Shown here: piece by piece, positions 21,626 through 29,910 of the stretch
Layout: each line of letters opens with the position of its first letter
How positions within the stretch are numbered: position 1 is the first letter of the stretch
DNA from: Plantactinospora alkalitolerans
GTDB taxonomy: Bacteria > Actinomycetota > Actinomycetes > Mycobacteriales > Micromonosporaceae
Direction: 5' to 3'
DNA length: 38,179 nt
Assembly (NCBI RefSeq): GCF_015690345.1
Contig: NZ_JADPUN010000278.1
Coordinates: 1-38,179 of the forward strand
Translations under genes and position numbers: made by a program
Notes under the pieces: generated by a model
Database searches by the model: none
What the model saw: the letters and a program-made list of their open reading frames with translations, nothing else
Told to the model about the DNA's origin: nothing

Positions 21626-23083
21626 TCAGGCGATGACCACCGGCTCGCGCCAGAGCGGACGTTCCGCCCGGTCGATGTCGTAGCGGACCGCCGCGATCCG
21701 GCGTACCGCCTCGGCCAGTTCGGTGGCGGGGAGGGTGAACGGGAGCCGGAGAAAACGCTCCAGCGTGCCGTCCAGGCCGAACCGTGGGCCGGGTGCCAAC
21801 CGTACCCCGACCTCCTCCGCGGCCCGGGCGAGCGCGCTGGCGATCGGCCCGTCCAACTCCGCCCACAGGGTGAGCCCGCCGCGTGGGGGATGCACCCGCC
21901 AGTTGGGAAGCTCGTCCCGCAACGCGGCCAGCAGGGCATCCCGCTGTACGGCGAGCTGCCCGCGCCGGGCCGCCACGATCGTGTCGGCGTCGGCGAGCAG
22001 CCGCACCGCGACGAGTTGGTCCAGCACCGGACCGGCCATGTCGACCCCGACCCGCGCCGCGGCCAGCCGCTGCACCTGCGGGGCCGAGGCACGGATCCAG
22101 CCGATCCGCAGCCCGCCCCAGTACGGCTTGCTCATCCCGCCGATGGTGACCACCCGGGAGTGCCGGTCGAAGACGGCGGTCGGCGGTGGCATCACGGTGC
22201 CGTCCAATGCCAGGTCCACGAAGGACTCGTCGACGACCAGGTCCGTGCCGCTGGCGTGCGCCGTCGCCACCACCCGCTCGCGCAACTCGGCGGGCATCAG
22301 ATGGCCGGTGGGATTCTGGAATTCCGGGATCAGGTACGCCAACCGGGGGCGTGTCTGCCGCAGGCTGCCGAGCAGCAGTTCGGTGTCCCAGCCCGCGCCC
22401 TCGGTGGACAGGCCGTGGGTGGTGATCCGGGCCCGACGCGCCGCGAACGCGGCGAGCGCGTTGGGATAGGTCGGCGACTCCACGAGTACGCCGGCCCCGG
22501 GCGGCAGGACGACCCGGAGCACCAGGTCCAGCGCGTGCTGCACCCCGTTGGTCACCATGATCTGCTCGGGGCTGGTGGTCAGTCCACGGTCGGTGTACAA
22601 CCGGGCCACCGCGGCGCGGAGTTCGATTATCCCCGTCGGGTGGTAGCCGGCACCGCCGAGATAGCGCGGCAGGTCCTCGGCGGCGGCCCGGGCCGCCGCG
22701 CCCAGTTCGGCCGGGGCTGCCAGTGCGGCGCAGCCGAGGTCGATCATGTCCAGGTCGTCCTGCGGCGTCCACAGCCCGGAACTGGCCACCCGGTGCCCGC
22801 CCGGCAGCGTCGTCCAGCTGCCGGCACCCCGGCGACTCTTCAGATGGCCGGTCTCGCGCAGTTCGCGGTACGCGGCGGTGACCGTGGTACGGCTCACCCG
22901 CAGCGCCTCGGCCAGTTCCCGCTCGGCCGGCAGGCGTACGCCGAGTGGCAGCCGCCCGTCGGCGAGCAGTCCGCGTACCGCCCCGGCCAGCGCGAGGTAG
23001 TCGGGGCTACGTCGCCGGCCCGGAAGGGCATGCCACTGGCCGAGCATGCGACCCAACTGCGGCCCCCGAACGAGGTTGGTCAC
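21626..23083 (-). CDS. MocR-type regulator (GntR winged helix plus aminotransferase fold), YczR-like
   Basis: A 485-aa protein. A GntR-type winged helix (about 25-95: LPAERELAEALRVSRTTVTAAYRELRETGHL) is joined by a linker to a type I aminotransferase fold (about 120-480). The PLP lysine is K319 in GGMSKPYWGG, and QNPTGH and VVDESFVD line the cofactor site. Such regulators sense PLP or PLP adducts. The neighbour, divergent across 59 bases, is a YczE-type membrane protein, the partner known for the YczR subgroup, and direct repeats lie between them. GTG 23083 is chosen because GAGGAG is eight bases before it; GTG 23089 would be only two bases from that site. Confidence 0.9.
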   Translation of the reverse strand: MTNLVRGPQLGRMLGQWHALPGRRRSPDYLALAGAVRGLLADGRLPLGVRLPAERELAEALRVSRTTVTAAYRELRETGHLKSRRGAGSWTTLPGGHRVASSGLWTPQDDLDMIDLGCAALAAPAELGAAARAAAEDLPRYLGGAGYHPTGIIELRAAVARLYTDRGLTTSPEQIMVTNGVQHALDLVLRVVLPPGAGVLVESPTYPNALAAFAARRARITTHGLSTEGAGWDTELLLGSLRQTRPRLAYLIPEFQNPTGHLMPAELRERVVATAHASGTDLVVDESFVDLALDGTVMPPPTAVFDRHSRVVTIGGMSKPYWGGLRIGWIRASAPQVQRLAAARVGVDMAGPVLDQLVAVRLLADADTIVAARRGQLAVQRDALLAALRDELPNWRVHPPRGGLTLWAELDGPIASALARAAEEVGVRLAPGPRFGLDGTLERFLRLPFTLPATELAEAVRRIAAVRYDIDRAERPLWREPVVIA

Positions 23084-23097
23084 AGCCACTTCTCCTC

Positions 23098-23135
23098 GAT
23101 TGGCCCTTCGTACATCCTGGATTGGCCCTCAGAGT
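23098..23135. promoter_or_regulatory. MocR operator-like direct repeats and -10 of the YczE gene
   Basis: GATTGGCCCT occurs at 23098-23107 and 23120-23129, spaced by 22 bases (about two helical turns) in the same orientation. CAGAGT (23130-23135) follows directly and ends seven bases before ATG 23143, as a -10 for a leaderless transcript. GATTGGC appears once more at 23151. Direct repeats in the divergent gap are typical of MocR regulators. Confidence 0.6.
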
Positions 23136-23142
23136 GGCACGC

Positions 23143-23868
23143 ATGGCAAAGATTGGCAACAGCAGAGACCGGCTCGTCCGACGACTCGGACAGCTCTACG
23201 TCGGTCTGGCGCTCTACGGGGTCAGCATGGCGTTGATGATCGAATCGACGCTCGGGCTCGATCCCTGGGACGTCTTCCACCAGGGCCTGTCCAGGCTCAC
23301 CGGCGCGTCGATCGGCACCGTCACCATCGTCGTCGGCGCACTCGTCCTGCTGCTGTGGATCCCGCTACGCCAACGCCCCGGCCTCGGCACGCTGAGCAAC
23401 GTCGTCGTCATCGGTCTCGCCGCCGACCTGGCCCTGGCCGTGCTGCCGACCGCCGGCCCCCTGCCCGTCCGGATCGGATTCCTCCTCGCCGGCATCCTGT
23501 CCAACGCCGTGGCGACCGGCCTGTACATCGGCGCCCGGTTCGGCCCCGGACCGCGCGACGGCCTGATGACCGGGTACGTCGCCCGCCACCCGAACCACTC
23601 CGTCCGACTGGTCCGGACGGTCATCGAGGTGACCGTCCTGGCGATCGGCTTCCTGCTCGGCGGAAAGGTGGGCATCGGCACGGTGGCCTACGCGCTCGCC
23701 ATCGGCCCGCTCGTGCACACCTTCATCCCGATGTTCACCGTACGACCCGTCGCCGCCGGGCCGGAGGCCACGACGCGACCCCGAGCGACGGCGGAGACCG
23801 GGATCGGACACTCGGACGACCGGCGGCCGGAATCCGACAGCCGGGCGGCGGAACCGGCCGTGCGGTAG
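23143..23868 (+). CDS. yczE: YczE/YyaS/YitT family membrane protein
   Basis: A 241-aa membrane protein with about five hydrophobic segments within residues 10-200: LYVGLALYGVSMALMI, GTVTIVVGALVLLLWI, NVVVIGLAADLALAVL, GFLLAGILSNAVATGLYIGA and VIEVTVLAIGFLL. The family pattern LGLDPWDVFHQGLS after segment one and GPGPRDGLMTG in the middle are clear. The last 45 residues are a charged hydrophilic tail, longer than usual. It is divergent from a MocR regulator, matching the YczR-YczE pairing known elsewhere. The transported substrate is unknown; a link to vitamin B6 is inferred from the regulator class only. ATG 23143 lacks a clear ribosome-binding site. Confidence 0.86.
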   Translation: MAKIGNSRDRLVRRLGQLYVGLALYGVSMALMIESTLGLDPWDVFHQGLSRLTGASIGTVTIVVGALVLLLWIPLRQRPGLGTLSNVVVIGLAADLALAVLPTAGPLPVRIGFLLAGILSNAVATGLYIGARFGPGPRDGLMTGYVARHPNHSVRLVRTVIEVTVLAIGFLLGGKVGIGTVAYALAIGPLVHTFIPMFTVRPVAAGPEATTRPRATAETGIGHSDDRRPESDSRAAEPAVR

Positions 23869-24009
23869 GCCCGAACTGCGCCGCCCCGCCGAAAAAGATC
23901 GTCGATCTGGATCGGATCGTCCCACGTGGAGGGCCGGTGACCGAGGTCCGCCGGAATGAACGGGTGCGCAACCGTTCCGTCGGCCCGCGTCGCACGGCAT
24001 CATTTCCCC

Positions 24010-24465
24010 ATGGGGGATGAGGGATGGCGGTGGTCCGACGCTTGGATCTTCGTATCGCTGGTCATCGCGGGCGGCGCCGGCCGCCATCGGCGCTCGAGCA
24101 GCACCCGGCGACCGGAGGGAGTCCGGCTCGCCGACGTGCTGTCCACGGCTGACCATCTCAACCGGGCCATCCCGGCCCGGCACGAGATCGAGGCCGCCGT
24201 ACGCCGCCTGGTCGGCGCGGGACTGATCACGGTATCGGACGGTTGGTTCCGGGTCACCACGGCCGGCGAGCAGTTGTGGCGGACCAGGCCGCACGGCGGC
24301 CTCGCCACCACCGTCGAGACGGTCCACGGGGTGCTGACCCGCCGGCACGCCCCGGGCAGCCACGACTGGGTGCTCGGCGAGGACGAGCACGCCGCCGCGG
24401 TCCAGGAGTACGCCGCCCGGTTCACCCTGCCGATGCCGCGCCGGTCACCGGAGAACGGTTCCTGA
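24010..24465 (+). CDS. Hypothetical protein with winged-helix-like segment
   Basis: A 151-aa protein. The N-terminus contains a hydrophobic patch (DAWIFVSLVIAGG). Residues about 40-95 read like a winged helix: VRLADVLSTADHLNRAIPARHEIEAAVRRLVGAGLITVSDGWFRVTTAGEQLW, in which a predicted helix pair is followed by a turn and a wing. I do not know the family name, though similar small proteins occur in other actinomycetes. ATG 24010 has no ribosome-binding site; CATCAT ends six bases before it, so a leaderless start is possible. It is convergent with hisF, with a 53-base gap holding a 14-bp palindrome at 24506-24519. Confidence 0.66.
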   Translation: MGDEGWRWSDAWIFVSLVIAGGAGRHRRSSSTRRPEGVRLADVLSTADHLNRAIPARHEIEAAVRRLVGAGLITVSDGWFRVTTAGEQLWRTRPHGGLATTVETVHGVLTRRHAPGSHDWVLGEDEHAAAVQEYAARFTLPMPRRSPENGS

Positions 24466-24518
24466 CCGCGCGATCGGGACCGGCCGCGGGTCAGGGGTCG
24501 GCCGTACCGGACGTCCGG

Positions 24519-25289
24519 TCAGCGGACCGGATGCCCGGCGGCCTGTAGTGCGCCCTTCACCTCGCCGATGCTCAGCTCACCGAAGTGGAAGACACTTGCG
24601 GCGAGGACCGCGTCCGCGCCGGCGGTGACCGCCGGCGCGAAGTGCGCCACCGCCCCGGCGCCGCCACTGGCCACCACCGGTACGTCGACGACCTCCCGCA
24701 CCGCCCCGATCAGCGCCAGGTCGAACCCGGCCTTGGTGCCGTCCGCGTCCATCGAGTTCAGCAGGATCTCCCCGGCACCCAACTCGGCGACCCTGGCCGC
24801 CCAGTCGACCGCGTCGAGGCCCGTACCGCGCCGGCCGCCGTGCGTCGTCACCTCGAACCCGCTGCGGGTGGAGGTCCCCGCCGGGGTCCGCCGGACGTCG
24901 AGCGAGAGCACCAGCACCTGTCGCCCGAACCGCTCGGCGATCTCGGCGATCAGCTCCGGACGGGCGATCGCGGCGGTGTTCACCCCCACCTTGTCGGCAC
25001 CGGCCCGCAACAGCACGTCGACGTCGGCGACCTGTCGCACTCCCCCGCCGACGGTGAGCGGGATGAACACCGACTCGGCGGTGCGGCGCACCACATCCAG
25101 CATGGTGCCCCGATCGTCGGACGACGCCGTGACATCGAGGAAGGTCAGCTCGTCGGCGCCGGCCTCGTCGTACGCCGCGGCCAGCTCGACCGGGTCGCCC
25201 GCGTCCCGCAGGTCGACGAAGTTGACCCCCTTGACCACCCGACCGGCATCCACGTCCAGACATGGAATCACCCGTACCGCCACCGTCAT
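24519..25289 (-). CDS. hisF: Imidazole glycerol phosphate synthase, cyclase subunit HisF
   Basis: A 256-aa TIM-barrel enzyme that uses ammonia from HisH to convert PRFAR to imidazole glycerol phosphate and AICAR, the fifth step of histidine synthesis. The catalytic aspartates are D12 (PCLDVDAG) and D131 (SLDVRR). The phosphate-binding motifs TVGGGVR and [10 protein letters not shown] are intact, and the length is normal. It is the last gene of the leftward his cluster. It is separated from priA by an ohr gene and follows that gene by 76 bases, so it may be expressed from the operon or from its own promoter. ATG 25289 starts the conserved [12 protein letters not shown]. Confidence 0.97.
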   Translation of the reverse strand: MTVAVRVIPCLDVDAGRVVKGVNFVDLRDAGDPVELAAAYDEAGADELTFLDVTASSDDRGTMLDVVRRTAESVFIPLTVGGGVRQVADVDVLLRAGADKVGVNTAAIARPELIAEIAERFGRQVLVLSLDVRRTPAGTSTRSGFEVTTHGGRRGTGLDAVDWAARVAELGAGEILLNSMDADGTKAGFDLALIGAVREVVDVPVVASGGAGAVAHFAPAVTAGADAVLAASVFHFGELSIGEVKGALQAAGHPVR

Positions 25290-25365
25290 GTGCCGAGCCT
25301 ATCCAGCGTCGCGGACGGGCCGCAGGACGTAACCAGACGGCGGGACGGGCCCGGACCGGGGTGGT

Positions 25366-25797
25366 TCACCCCTGCCCGTCCCCTGCCACCGACAGCGTCA
25401 CCTCGACGTTGCCCCGCACCGCGTTGGAGTACGGGCACAGCTCGTGCGCCTTCGCCGTCAGCTCACGCACCACGGCCGGATCGACGCCGGGCACATCGAC
25501 GGTGAGCGCGACGGTCAGCCCGAAGGCGCCGCTGTCGGCGCGGCCGATCCCCACCTCGGCGCTGACGCTGGATCCGGACACCTCGACCCGGGCCCGCCGG
25601 GCCAGCAGCCGCAACGCCGAGTGGAAACACGCCGCGTACCCGGCGGCGAAGAGCTGCTCCGGGTTGGTGGCACCGCCCTCGCCACCCATCTCCTTCGGCG
25701 CGGCGAGATCGAGTTCGAGGATGCCGTCCGAGGTGGCGACGTGACCGTCGCGGCCGTCCCCGGTGGCCCGGGCCTGGGCGGTGTAGAGCACCTGCAT
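25366..25797 (-). CDS. ohr: Organic hydroperoxide resistance protein (Ohr, OsmC family)
   Basis: A 143-aa thiol peroxidase that reduces organic hydroperoxides; cytosolic homodimer. The two redox cysteines are C57 (YAACFHSAL) and C121 (CPYSNAVRGN). The N-terminal YTAQARATGDGRDGHVATSDG and GGATNPEQLFAAGYAACF segments are typical of the Ohr rather than the OsmC branch. The length is normal. It sits between priA and hisF in the histidine cluster, same strand, with gaps of 231 and 76 bases, and no OhrR-type regulator is adjacent. ATG 25797 begins the conserved MQVLYTA. Placement inside a his cluster has no obvious metabolic reason. Confidence 0.93.
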   Translation of the reverse strand: MQVLYTAQARATGDGRDGHVATSDGILELDLAAPKEMGGEGGATNPEQLFAAGYAACFHSALRLLARRARVEVSGSSVSAEVGIGRADSGAFGLTVALTVDVPGVDPAVVRELTAKAHELCPYSNAVRGNVEVTLSVAGDGQG

Positions 25798-26028
25798 CGT
25801 CGCTTCCGTCTCCTTCCGGCGCCGGTCGCCGCGTGCCGGCCGGGACCTGACTGGCCGGACCGGGACCGACTGGCCGAGGTCGGCCGGAGCCCTGGCCGGC
25901 TCGACTTCGCCGGCCCGACTGGCCGGTCGGCCCAAGATACGCCCCGGTTCCGCCCTCGACCAGGCAACCGGATGATCACGTGACCAGGCCCTCTCAGCCG
26001 AGGCTCCGGGCAGGCGACCGGGCAAGGG

Positions 26029-26754
26029 TCAGGGCCGTGCCAGTACGGCGAGAGCCTGCGCGACGGTGAACGCCCCGGCGTAGAGCGCCTTGCCCGCGAT
26101 CACGCCCTCGACCCCGATCGGCTCCAGTGCGGCGAGCGAGCGCAGATCCTCCAGTGTGGAGACACCGCCGGAGGCGACCACCGGGGCGTCGGTACGGGCA
26201 CATACCTCCCGCAGCAGGTCCAGGTTCGGCCCGCGCATCATGCCGTCCTTCGTGATGTCGGTCACCACGTACCGCGCCGCACCCGCCTTGTCCAGCCGCT
26301 CCAACACCTCGAACAGGTCGCCGCCGTCCCGGGTCCAGCCCCGGGCCGACAGGGTGCGGCCCCGCACGTCCAGCCCGATCGCCACCCGGTCGCCGTACTC
26401 GCCGAGCACCCGGTCACACCACAGCGGGTCCTCCAGCGCCGCGGTGCCGATGTTGACCCGCGCCGCCCCGGTACCCAGCGCCGCCGACAGCGACTCGTCG
26501 TCGCGGATGCCGCCGGACAGCTCCACCCGGACGTCGAGCCGGCGGACCACGTCGGCGAGCAGGTGCGCGTTCGAGCCCCGCCCGAACGCGGCGTCGAGGT
26601 CGACCAGGTGAATCCATTCGGCACCGTCGCGCTGCCAGGCCAGCGCCGCCTCCAGCGGGTCGCCGTAGCTCGTCTCGCTGCCGGCGGCGCCCTGGACCAG
26701 GCGTACGGCCTGGCCGTCCGCGACGTCGACGGCGGGAAGCAGGGTCAGGCTCAA
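26029..26754 (-). CDS. priA: Bifunctional HisA/TrpF isomerase (PriA)
   Basis: A 241-aa TIM-barrel isomerase. In actinobacteria PriA handles both ProFAR (histidine step four) and phosphoribosyl anthranilate (tryptophan step three). The acidic catalytic residues are in LLPAVDV (D10), GLDVRG (D129) and TDITKDGM (D166/D170). The RGWTRDGG loop (138-145) is characteristic of PriA. Phosphate-binding GGIRDD and VVASGGV are present. The start is TTG 26754, supported by GAGGAG (26761-26766) six bases upstream and by the protein's [14 protein letters not shown] beginning. It lies 131 bases downstream of the 108-aa membrane protein gene. Dual function is inferred from phylogenetic context; no trpF is visible here. 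Confidence 0.94.
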   Translation of the reverse strand: MSLTLLPAVDVADGQAVRLVQGAAGSETSYGDPLEAALAWQRDGAEWIHLVDLDAAFGRGSNAHLLADVVRRLDVRVELSGGIRDDESLSAALGTGAARVNIGTAALEDPLWCDRVLGEYGDRVAIGLDVRGRTLSARGWTRDGGDLFEVLERLDKAGAARYVVTDITKDGMMRGPNLDLLREVCARTDAPVVASGGVSTLEDLRSLAALEPIGVEGVIAGKALYAGAFTVAQALAVLARP

Positions 26755-26885
26755 GGTAATCTCCTCGGTCGGCTGGCGCGGTTGTCGGATCGGATGTCGT
26801 CCGGTCCGGCGATCAGGCTCACCGGTCCCGCGCTCGGGTCGGTCGGTCCGGCATTCTGCACGTCGGTTCTTCGTCGCCTCCGGCG

Positions 26886-27212
26886 TCAGGTCCGCCGGCC
26901 CAGTGCGATCACCACGACCGCCGGAAGCACCAGCAGCAGCAGCGCGATCAGCCCGAGTCGCAGGGCCAGGTCGTCGACCAGCAGCCAGATGACCGTCACC
27001 GCCGCGAACGAGAGCGCGACCACGCCGGCCCGCTCGCCCCGGCTGCGCCGGGCGAAGAGCCGCCCGGTACGCCGGTCGGGCAGCCGGGGAGTGAGCCGGC
27101 GCAGCAGCACCCGCCGCCGCTGGCGTCGGGTCACCGCGCGGGTCCGTGCGGCCCGCTTCCGCTCGGCCTCGGCCAGCCGGACCGCCCTGCGCCGGGCCCG
27201 TTCCTTGCTCAC
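26886..27212 (-). CDS. Small membrane protein between hisH and priA
   Basis: A 108-aa protein. The first 60 residues are extremely basic ([38 protein letters not shown]). Two membrane segments follow ([18 protein letters not shown] and [19 protein letters not shown], about 67-103), with the short VDDLALR between them as an outside loop. The start is GTG 27212; the frame is open further upstream but enters hisH antiparallel coding with no homology. The gene begins 25 bases after the hisH stop in the same direction, so it is co-transcribed. I recall similar small proteins next to hisH/priA in related actinomycetes but no function. The basic face may bind phospholipid or nucleic acid, by inference. 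Confidence 0.8.
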   Translation of the reverse strand: MSKERARRRAVRLAEAERKRAARTRAVTRRQRRRVLLRRLTPRLPDRRTGRLFARRSRGERAGVVALSFAAVTVIWLLVDDLALRLGLIALLLLVLPAVVVIALGRRT

Positions 27213-27237
27213 CGGACCGCCCCGGGCCGGCCCGCGC

Positions 27238-27900
27238 TCACAGCGTGGCCAGCCAGTTGCGGAGCAGCAGCCGGCCCGTCTCGCCGGACTTCTCGGGATG
27301 GAACTGGGCGGCCGACAACGGACCCCGCTCCACCGCCGCGACGAACCGCGACTCGTGCTCGGCCGTCGTCGCCAGCGCACCGGCCTCGGCCAGTACGGCC
27401 GTGTCGGTCGAGGCGTAGGAGTGCACGAAGTAGAACCGGGCCCCGGACGGCAGGTCCGTGAACAGTCGCGTTCCGGACGGCGGCGCGACGGTGTTCCAGC
27501 CGATGTGCGGTACCCGTCGGGCGGCCAGCCGGGTCACCCCGCCGGGCAGCAGCCCGAGCCCCTTGGTGACCACACCGTGCTCCTCGCCGTACTCGAAGAG
27601 GACCTGCATGCCGACGCAGACGCCCAGCACCGGACGACCCGCCGCGACCCGCTCGGCGATCACCGGACCGGCCCGGAGGGCCTCGATGCCGGCCATGCAG
27701 GCGGCGAAGGCACCCACCCCCGGCACCACCAGCCCGTCCGCGGCCGCCGCCGCGGCGAGGTCGTCGGTCACCGTGACCTCGGCGCCGGCCCGGGCCACGG
27801 CGCGCTGGGCGGAGCGGAGGTTGCCCGAGCCGTAGTCCAGGACCACGACGGTGGGCGGCCGACCTCGGCCGGCGGGCGACGGAGCAGCCGACCCGGTCAT
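27238..27900 (-). CDS. hisH: Imidazole glycerol phosphate synthase, glutamine amidotransferase subunit HisH
   Basis: A 220-aa class I glutamine amidotransferase that releases ammonia from glutamine and passes it to HisF. The catalytic triad is C95 (GVCVGMQ), H201 and E203 (FHPEKSGETG). The oxyanion motif PGVGAF is at about 60-65. The N-terminal extension of about 15 residues before VVVLDYGSGNLRS is Pro/Gly-rich. Its ATG overlaps the stop of the preceding 57-aa gene (ATGA), so it is translated together with that gene. The cyclase partner hisF lies about 2 kb downstream on the same strand. Confidence 0.97.
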   Translation of the reverse strand: MTGSAAPSPAGRGRPPTVVVLDYGSGNLRSAQRAVARAGAEVTVTDDLAAAAAADGLVVPGVGAFAACMAGIEALRAGPVIAERVAAGRPVLGVCVGMQVLFEYGEEHGVVTKGLGLLPGGVTRLAARRVPHIGWNTVAPPSGTRLFTDLPSGARFYFVHSYASTDTAVLAEAGALATTAEHESRFVAAVERGPLSAAQFHPEKSGETGRLLLRNWLATL

Positions 27901-28070
27901 CCGCCTTCTCCCGGAAGCAGCCACAGCACGCCGCCGGCCGTGGCGAGCACCGCGAGGGCGCCGACGATCCAGAGCGCACCCCGGGGGGCGCCCTGGCGGT
28001 GCAGCGACCAGGCTCCGCCGATCAGCACGCCGCCCAGGGCGAACAGCACCACCGGCAGCACCACGCCCAT
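27897..28070 (-). CDS. 57-aa two-helix membrane protein coupled between hisB and hisH
   Basis: A 57-residue frame from ATG 28070 to TGA 27897. Two hydrophobic segments (VVLPVVLFALGGVLIGGAW and ALWIVGALAVLATAGGVLWLL) are joined by a basic loop (SLHRQGAPRG). It fits exactly between its neighbours: its ATG shares one base with the hisB stop (TGATG), and its TGA overlaps the hisH ATG (ATGA). Such tight coupling on both sides is strong evidence that it is translated. I do not recognise a family. A role in anchoring the IGP synthase or in a small transport function is speculation. It is short enough to be missed by automatic annotation. Confidence 0.82.
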   Translation of the reverse strand: MGVVLPVVLFALGGVLIGGAWSLHRQGAPRGALWIVGALAVLATAGGVLWLLPGEGG

Positions 28071-28681
28071 CAGAGCAGCCCCTTGGTGCTCGGGATCGCG
28101 CCAGCGGACCGGACGTCGATCGCCACGGCCTCACGCAGCGCCCGGGCCACCGCCTTGAACTGCCCCTCCACCACGTGGTGGGCGTCCGGGTGTCCGCCCG
28201 GCCGGGCCGCCCGGAGCACGGACACGTGCAGGGTCATCCGGGCCGACTGGCCGAACGACTCCCAGATGTGCCGGGTCATGCTGGTCGGATAGACCGGCCC
28301 GATGTACGGCGCCAGCACGGGCTCGTCGTGCACCACGTACGGCCGGCCGGAAAGGTCCACGGCGGCCCGGACCAGCACCTCGTCCATGGGGATGGTCGCC
28401 GAGCCGTACCGCCGGATGCCCGCCTTGTCGCCGAGCGCCTGGTCGAAGGCCGCGCCCAGGGCCAGCGAGGTGTCCTCGATCGTGTGGTGCGCGTCGATCT
28501 CCAGGTCGCCGACCGTGTGCACGGTCAGATCGAAACCGCCGTGCCGGGCGATCTGGTTGAGCATGTGGTCGTAGAAGCCGACTCCGGTGATGATGTCGGC
28601 CTGACCGGTGCCGTCGAGGTCCAACTCGACGAGGACCTTGGTCTCGGCCGTGGTCCGCTCGACCCGGGCGGTTCTGCTCAC
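28070..28681 (-). CDS. hisB: Imidazoleglycerol-phosphate dehydratase HisB
   Basis: A 203-aa manganese-dependent dehydratase that converts imidazole glycerol phosphate to imidazole acetol phosphate. Both metal-binding motifs are visible: DAHHTIED and [13 protein letters not shown] and the C-terminal PSTKG are also typical. It is the monofunctional form without the phosphatase domain, as in other actinobacteria. GTG 28681 ([15 protein letters not shown]) overlaps the hisC stop (GTGA); the frame stays open into hisC but without homology. It is coupled at its end to the 57-aa membrane protein gene. Confidence 0.96.
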   Translation of the reverse strand: MSRTARVERTTAETKVLVELDLDGTGQADIITGVGFYDHMLNQIARHGGFDLTVHTVGDLEIDAHHTIEDTSLALGAAFDQALGDKAGIRRYGSATIPMDEVLVRAAVDLSGRPYVVHDEPVLAPYIGPVYPTSMTRHIWESFGQSARMTLHVSVLRAARPGGHPDAHHVVEGQFKAVARALREAVAIDVRSAGAIPSTKGLL

Positions 28682-29910
28682 GGTAGGACCTTTCGCTGTT
28701 CGGGTGGCTCGACTTCCTGTTCGGGACCCGCCGACGACGCCGGGCCGGGACCGGTCGACGGCGACCCGGGACAGGCCCGCGCCGGGCCGGAACCGGTCGC
28801 CGGCGACCCGGTGCCGATCGGGTCGGACCCGGGACCGGTCGCCCACGAGTCTAAGGCGGCGAGGAAGGCATCGGTCTCCTGCGGCGTGCCGGCGGTGACC
28901 CGCAGCCAGCCGGGCAGCCCGACATCGCGGACCAGCACGCCCCGGTCGAGCAACGCCCGCCAGGCAACCCGCTGGTCGCCGCCGACCTCGAACAACACGA
29001 AGTTGGCGTCACTGTCGGCCACCGTCCGACCGCCGGCCCGCAGGCTGGCCACGATCCGGTCCCGCTGCTCCTTGATCGCCTGCACCGTGCCGAGCAGGAC
29101 CTCCCGGTGCGCCAGCGCCGCCCGTGCCGCGGCCTGGGTGAGCGCCGAGAGGTGGTACGGCAGCCGGACGAGCTGCACCGCGTCGACCACCGCCGGGTCT
29201 GCGGCGAGATAACCCAGCCGCCCGCCGGCGAAGCCGAACGCCTTGCTCATGGTCCGGGTCACCACCAGGCGGGGATGGCCGGGCAGCAGGGCCAGCGCGG
29301 TCGGTGTGCCGGCACGGGCGAACTCCGCGTACGCCTCGTCCACCACCACCATGCCGGGCGCCTCGGCGAGCACCGCGTCGACGACCGCCGGGTCCAGCGC
29401 GGTGCCGGTCGGATTGTTCGGCGAACACAGGAAGACCAGGTCGGGGCGGTGCGCACGAACCTGCGCCACCGCGTCGGCGGCGGTCAGGCCGAAGTCCGTC
29501 CCCCGGTGGCCGTCCCGCCAACCGGTGCCGGTGCCGGTGGCGAGCAGCGGATGCATCGAGTACGCCGGAGTGAAGCCCAGCGCGGTACGCCCCGGACCGC
29601 CGAAGACCTGGAGCAGTTGCTGCTGGACCTCGTTGGATCCGTTCGCCGCCCAGACGTTCGCGGTGCGCAGCCCGTGCCCCAGGTAGTCGGCCAGGTCGGC
29701 GCGGAGCGCCACCGCGTCCCGGTCCGGATAGCGGTTCAGGTCCCGCAGCTCGGCCACGACCGCCTTGCCGATGGCCTCCACCACCGGCTCCGGCAACGAA
29801 TACGAGTTCTCGTTGGTGTTGAGCCGCACCGGCACGTCGAGCTGTGGTGCACCGTACGGACTGCGACCCCGCAGGTCGTCCCGGATTGGAAGATCATCCA
29901 GCGAGGTCAC
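28678..29910 (-). CDS. hisC: Histidinol-phosphate aminotransferase HisC with long C-terminal tail
   Basis: A 410-aa PLP enzyme of aminotransferase fold type I that makes histidinol phosphate from imidazole acetol phosphate and glutamate. The Schiff-base lysine is K223 ([15 protein letters not shown]). Other cofactor motifs are [16 protein letters not shown] (163-170) and VVDEAYAEF. The enzyme core ends near residue 355. The last 55 residues are a Gly/Pro/Ser/Thr-rich tail encoded by imperfect GACCGGTCG/GGCGACCCGG repeats, not part of the usual family length (about 350-370). GTG 29910 overlaps the hisD stop (GTGA), and the gene's own stop overlaps hisB. Confidence 0.96.
   Translation of the reverse strand: MTSLDDLPIRDDLRGRSPYGAPQLDVPVRLNTNENSYSLPEPVVEAIGKAVVAELRDLNRYPDRDAVALRADLADYLGHGLRTANVWAANGSNEVQQQLLQVFGGPGRTALGFTPAYSMHPLLATGTGTGWRDGHRGTDFGLTAADAVAQVRAHRPDLVFLCSPNNPTGTALDPAVVDAVLAEAPGMVVVDEAYAEFARAGTPTALALLPGHPRLVVTRTMSKAFGFAGGRLGYLAADPAVVDAVQLVRLPYHLSALTQAAARAALAHREVLLGTVQAIKEQRDRIVASLRAGGRTVADSDANFVLFEVGGDQRVAWRALLDRGVLVRDVGLPGWLRVTAGTPQETDAFLAALDSWATGPGSDPIGTGSPATGSGPARACPGSPSTGPGPASSAGPEQEVEPPEQRKVLP

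Noticed and set aside
24506-24519. ACCGGACGTCCGGT palindrome at the end of hisF
   Set aside because: It is only 14 bp, GC-rich and touches the hisF stop. Such palindromes occur by chance in this base composition, so I do not call it an operator or terminator.
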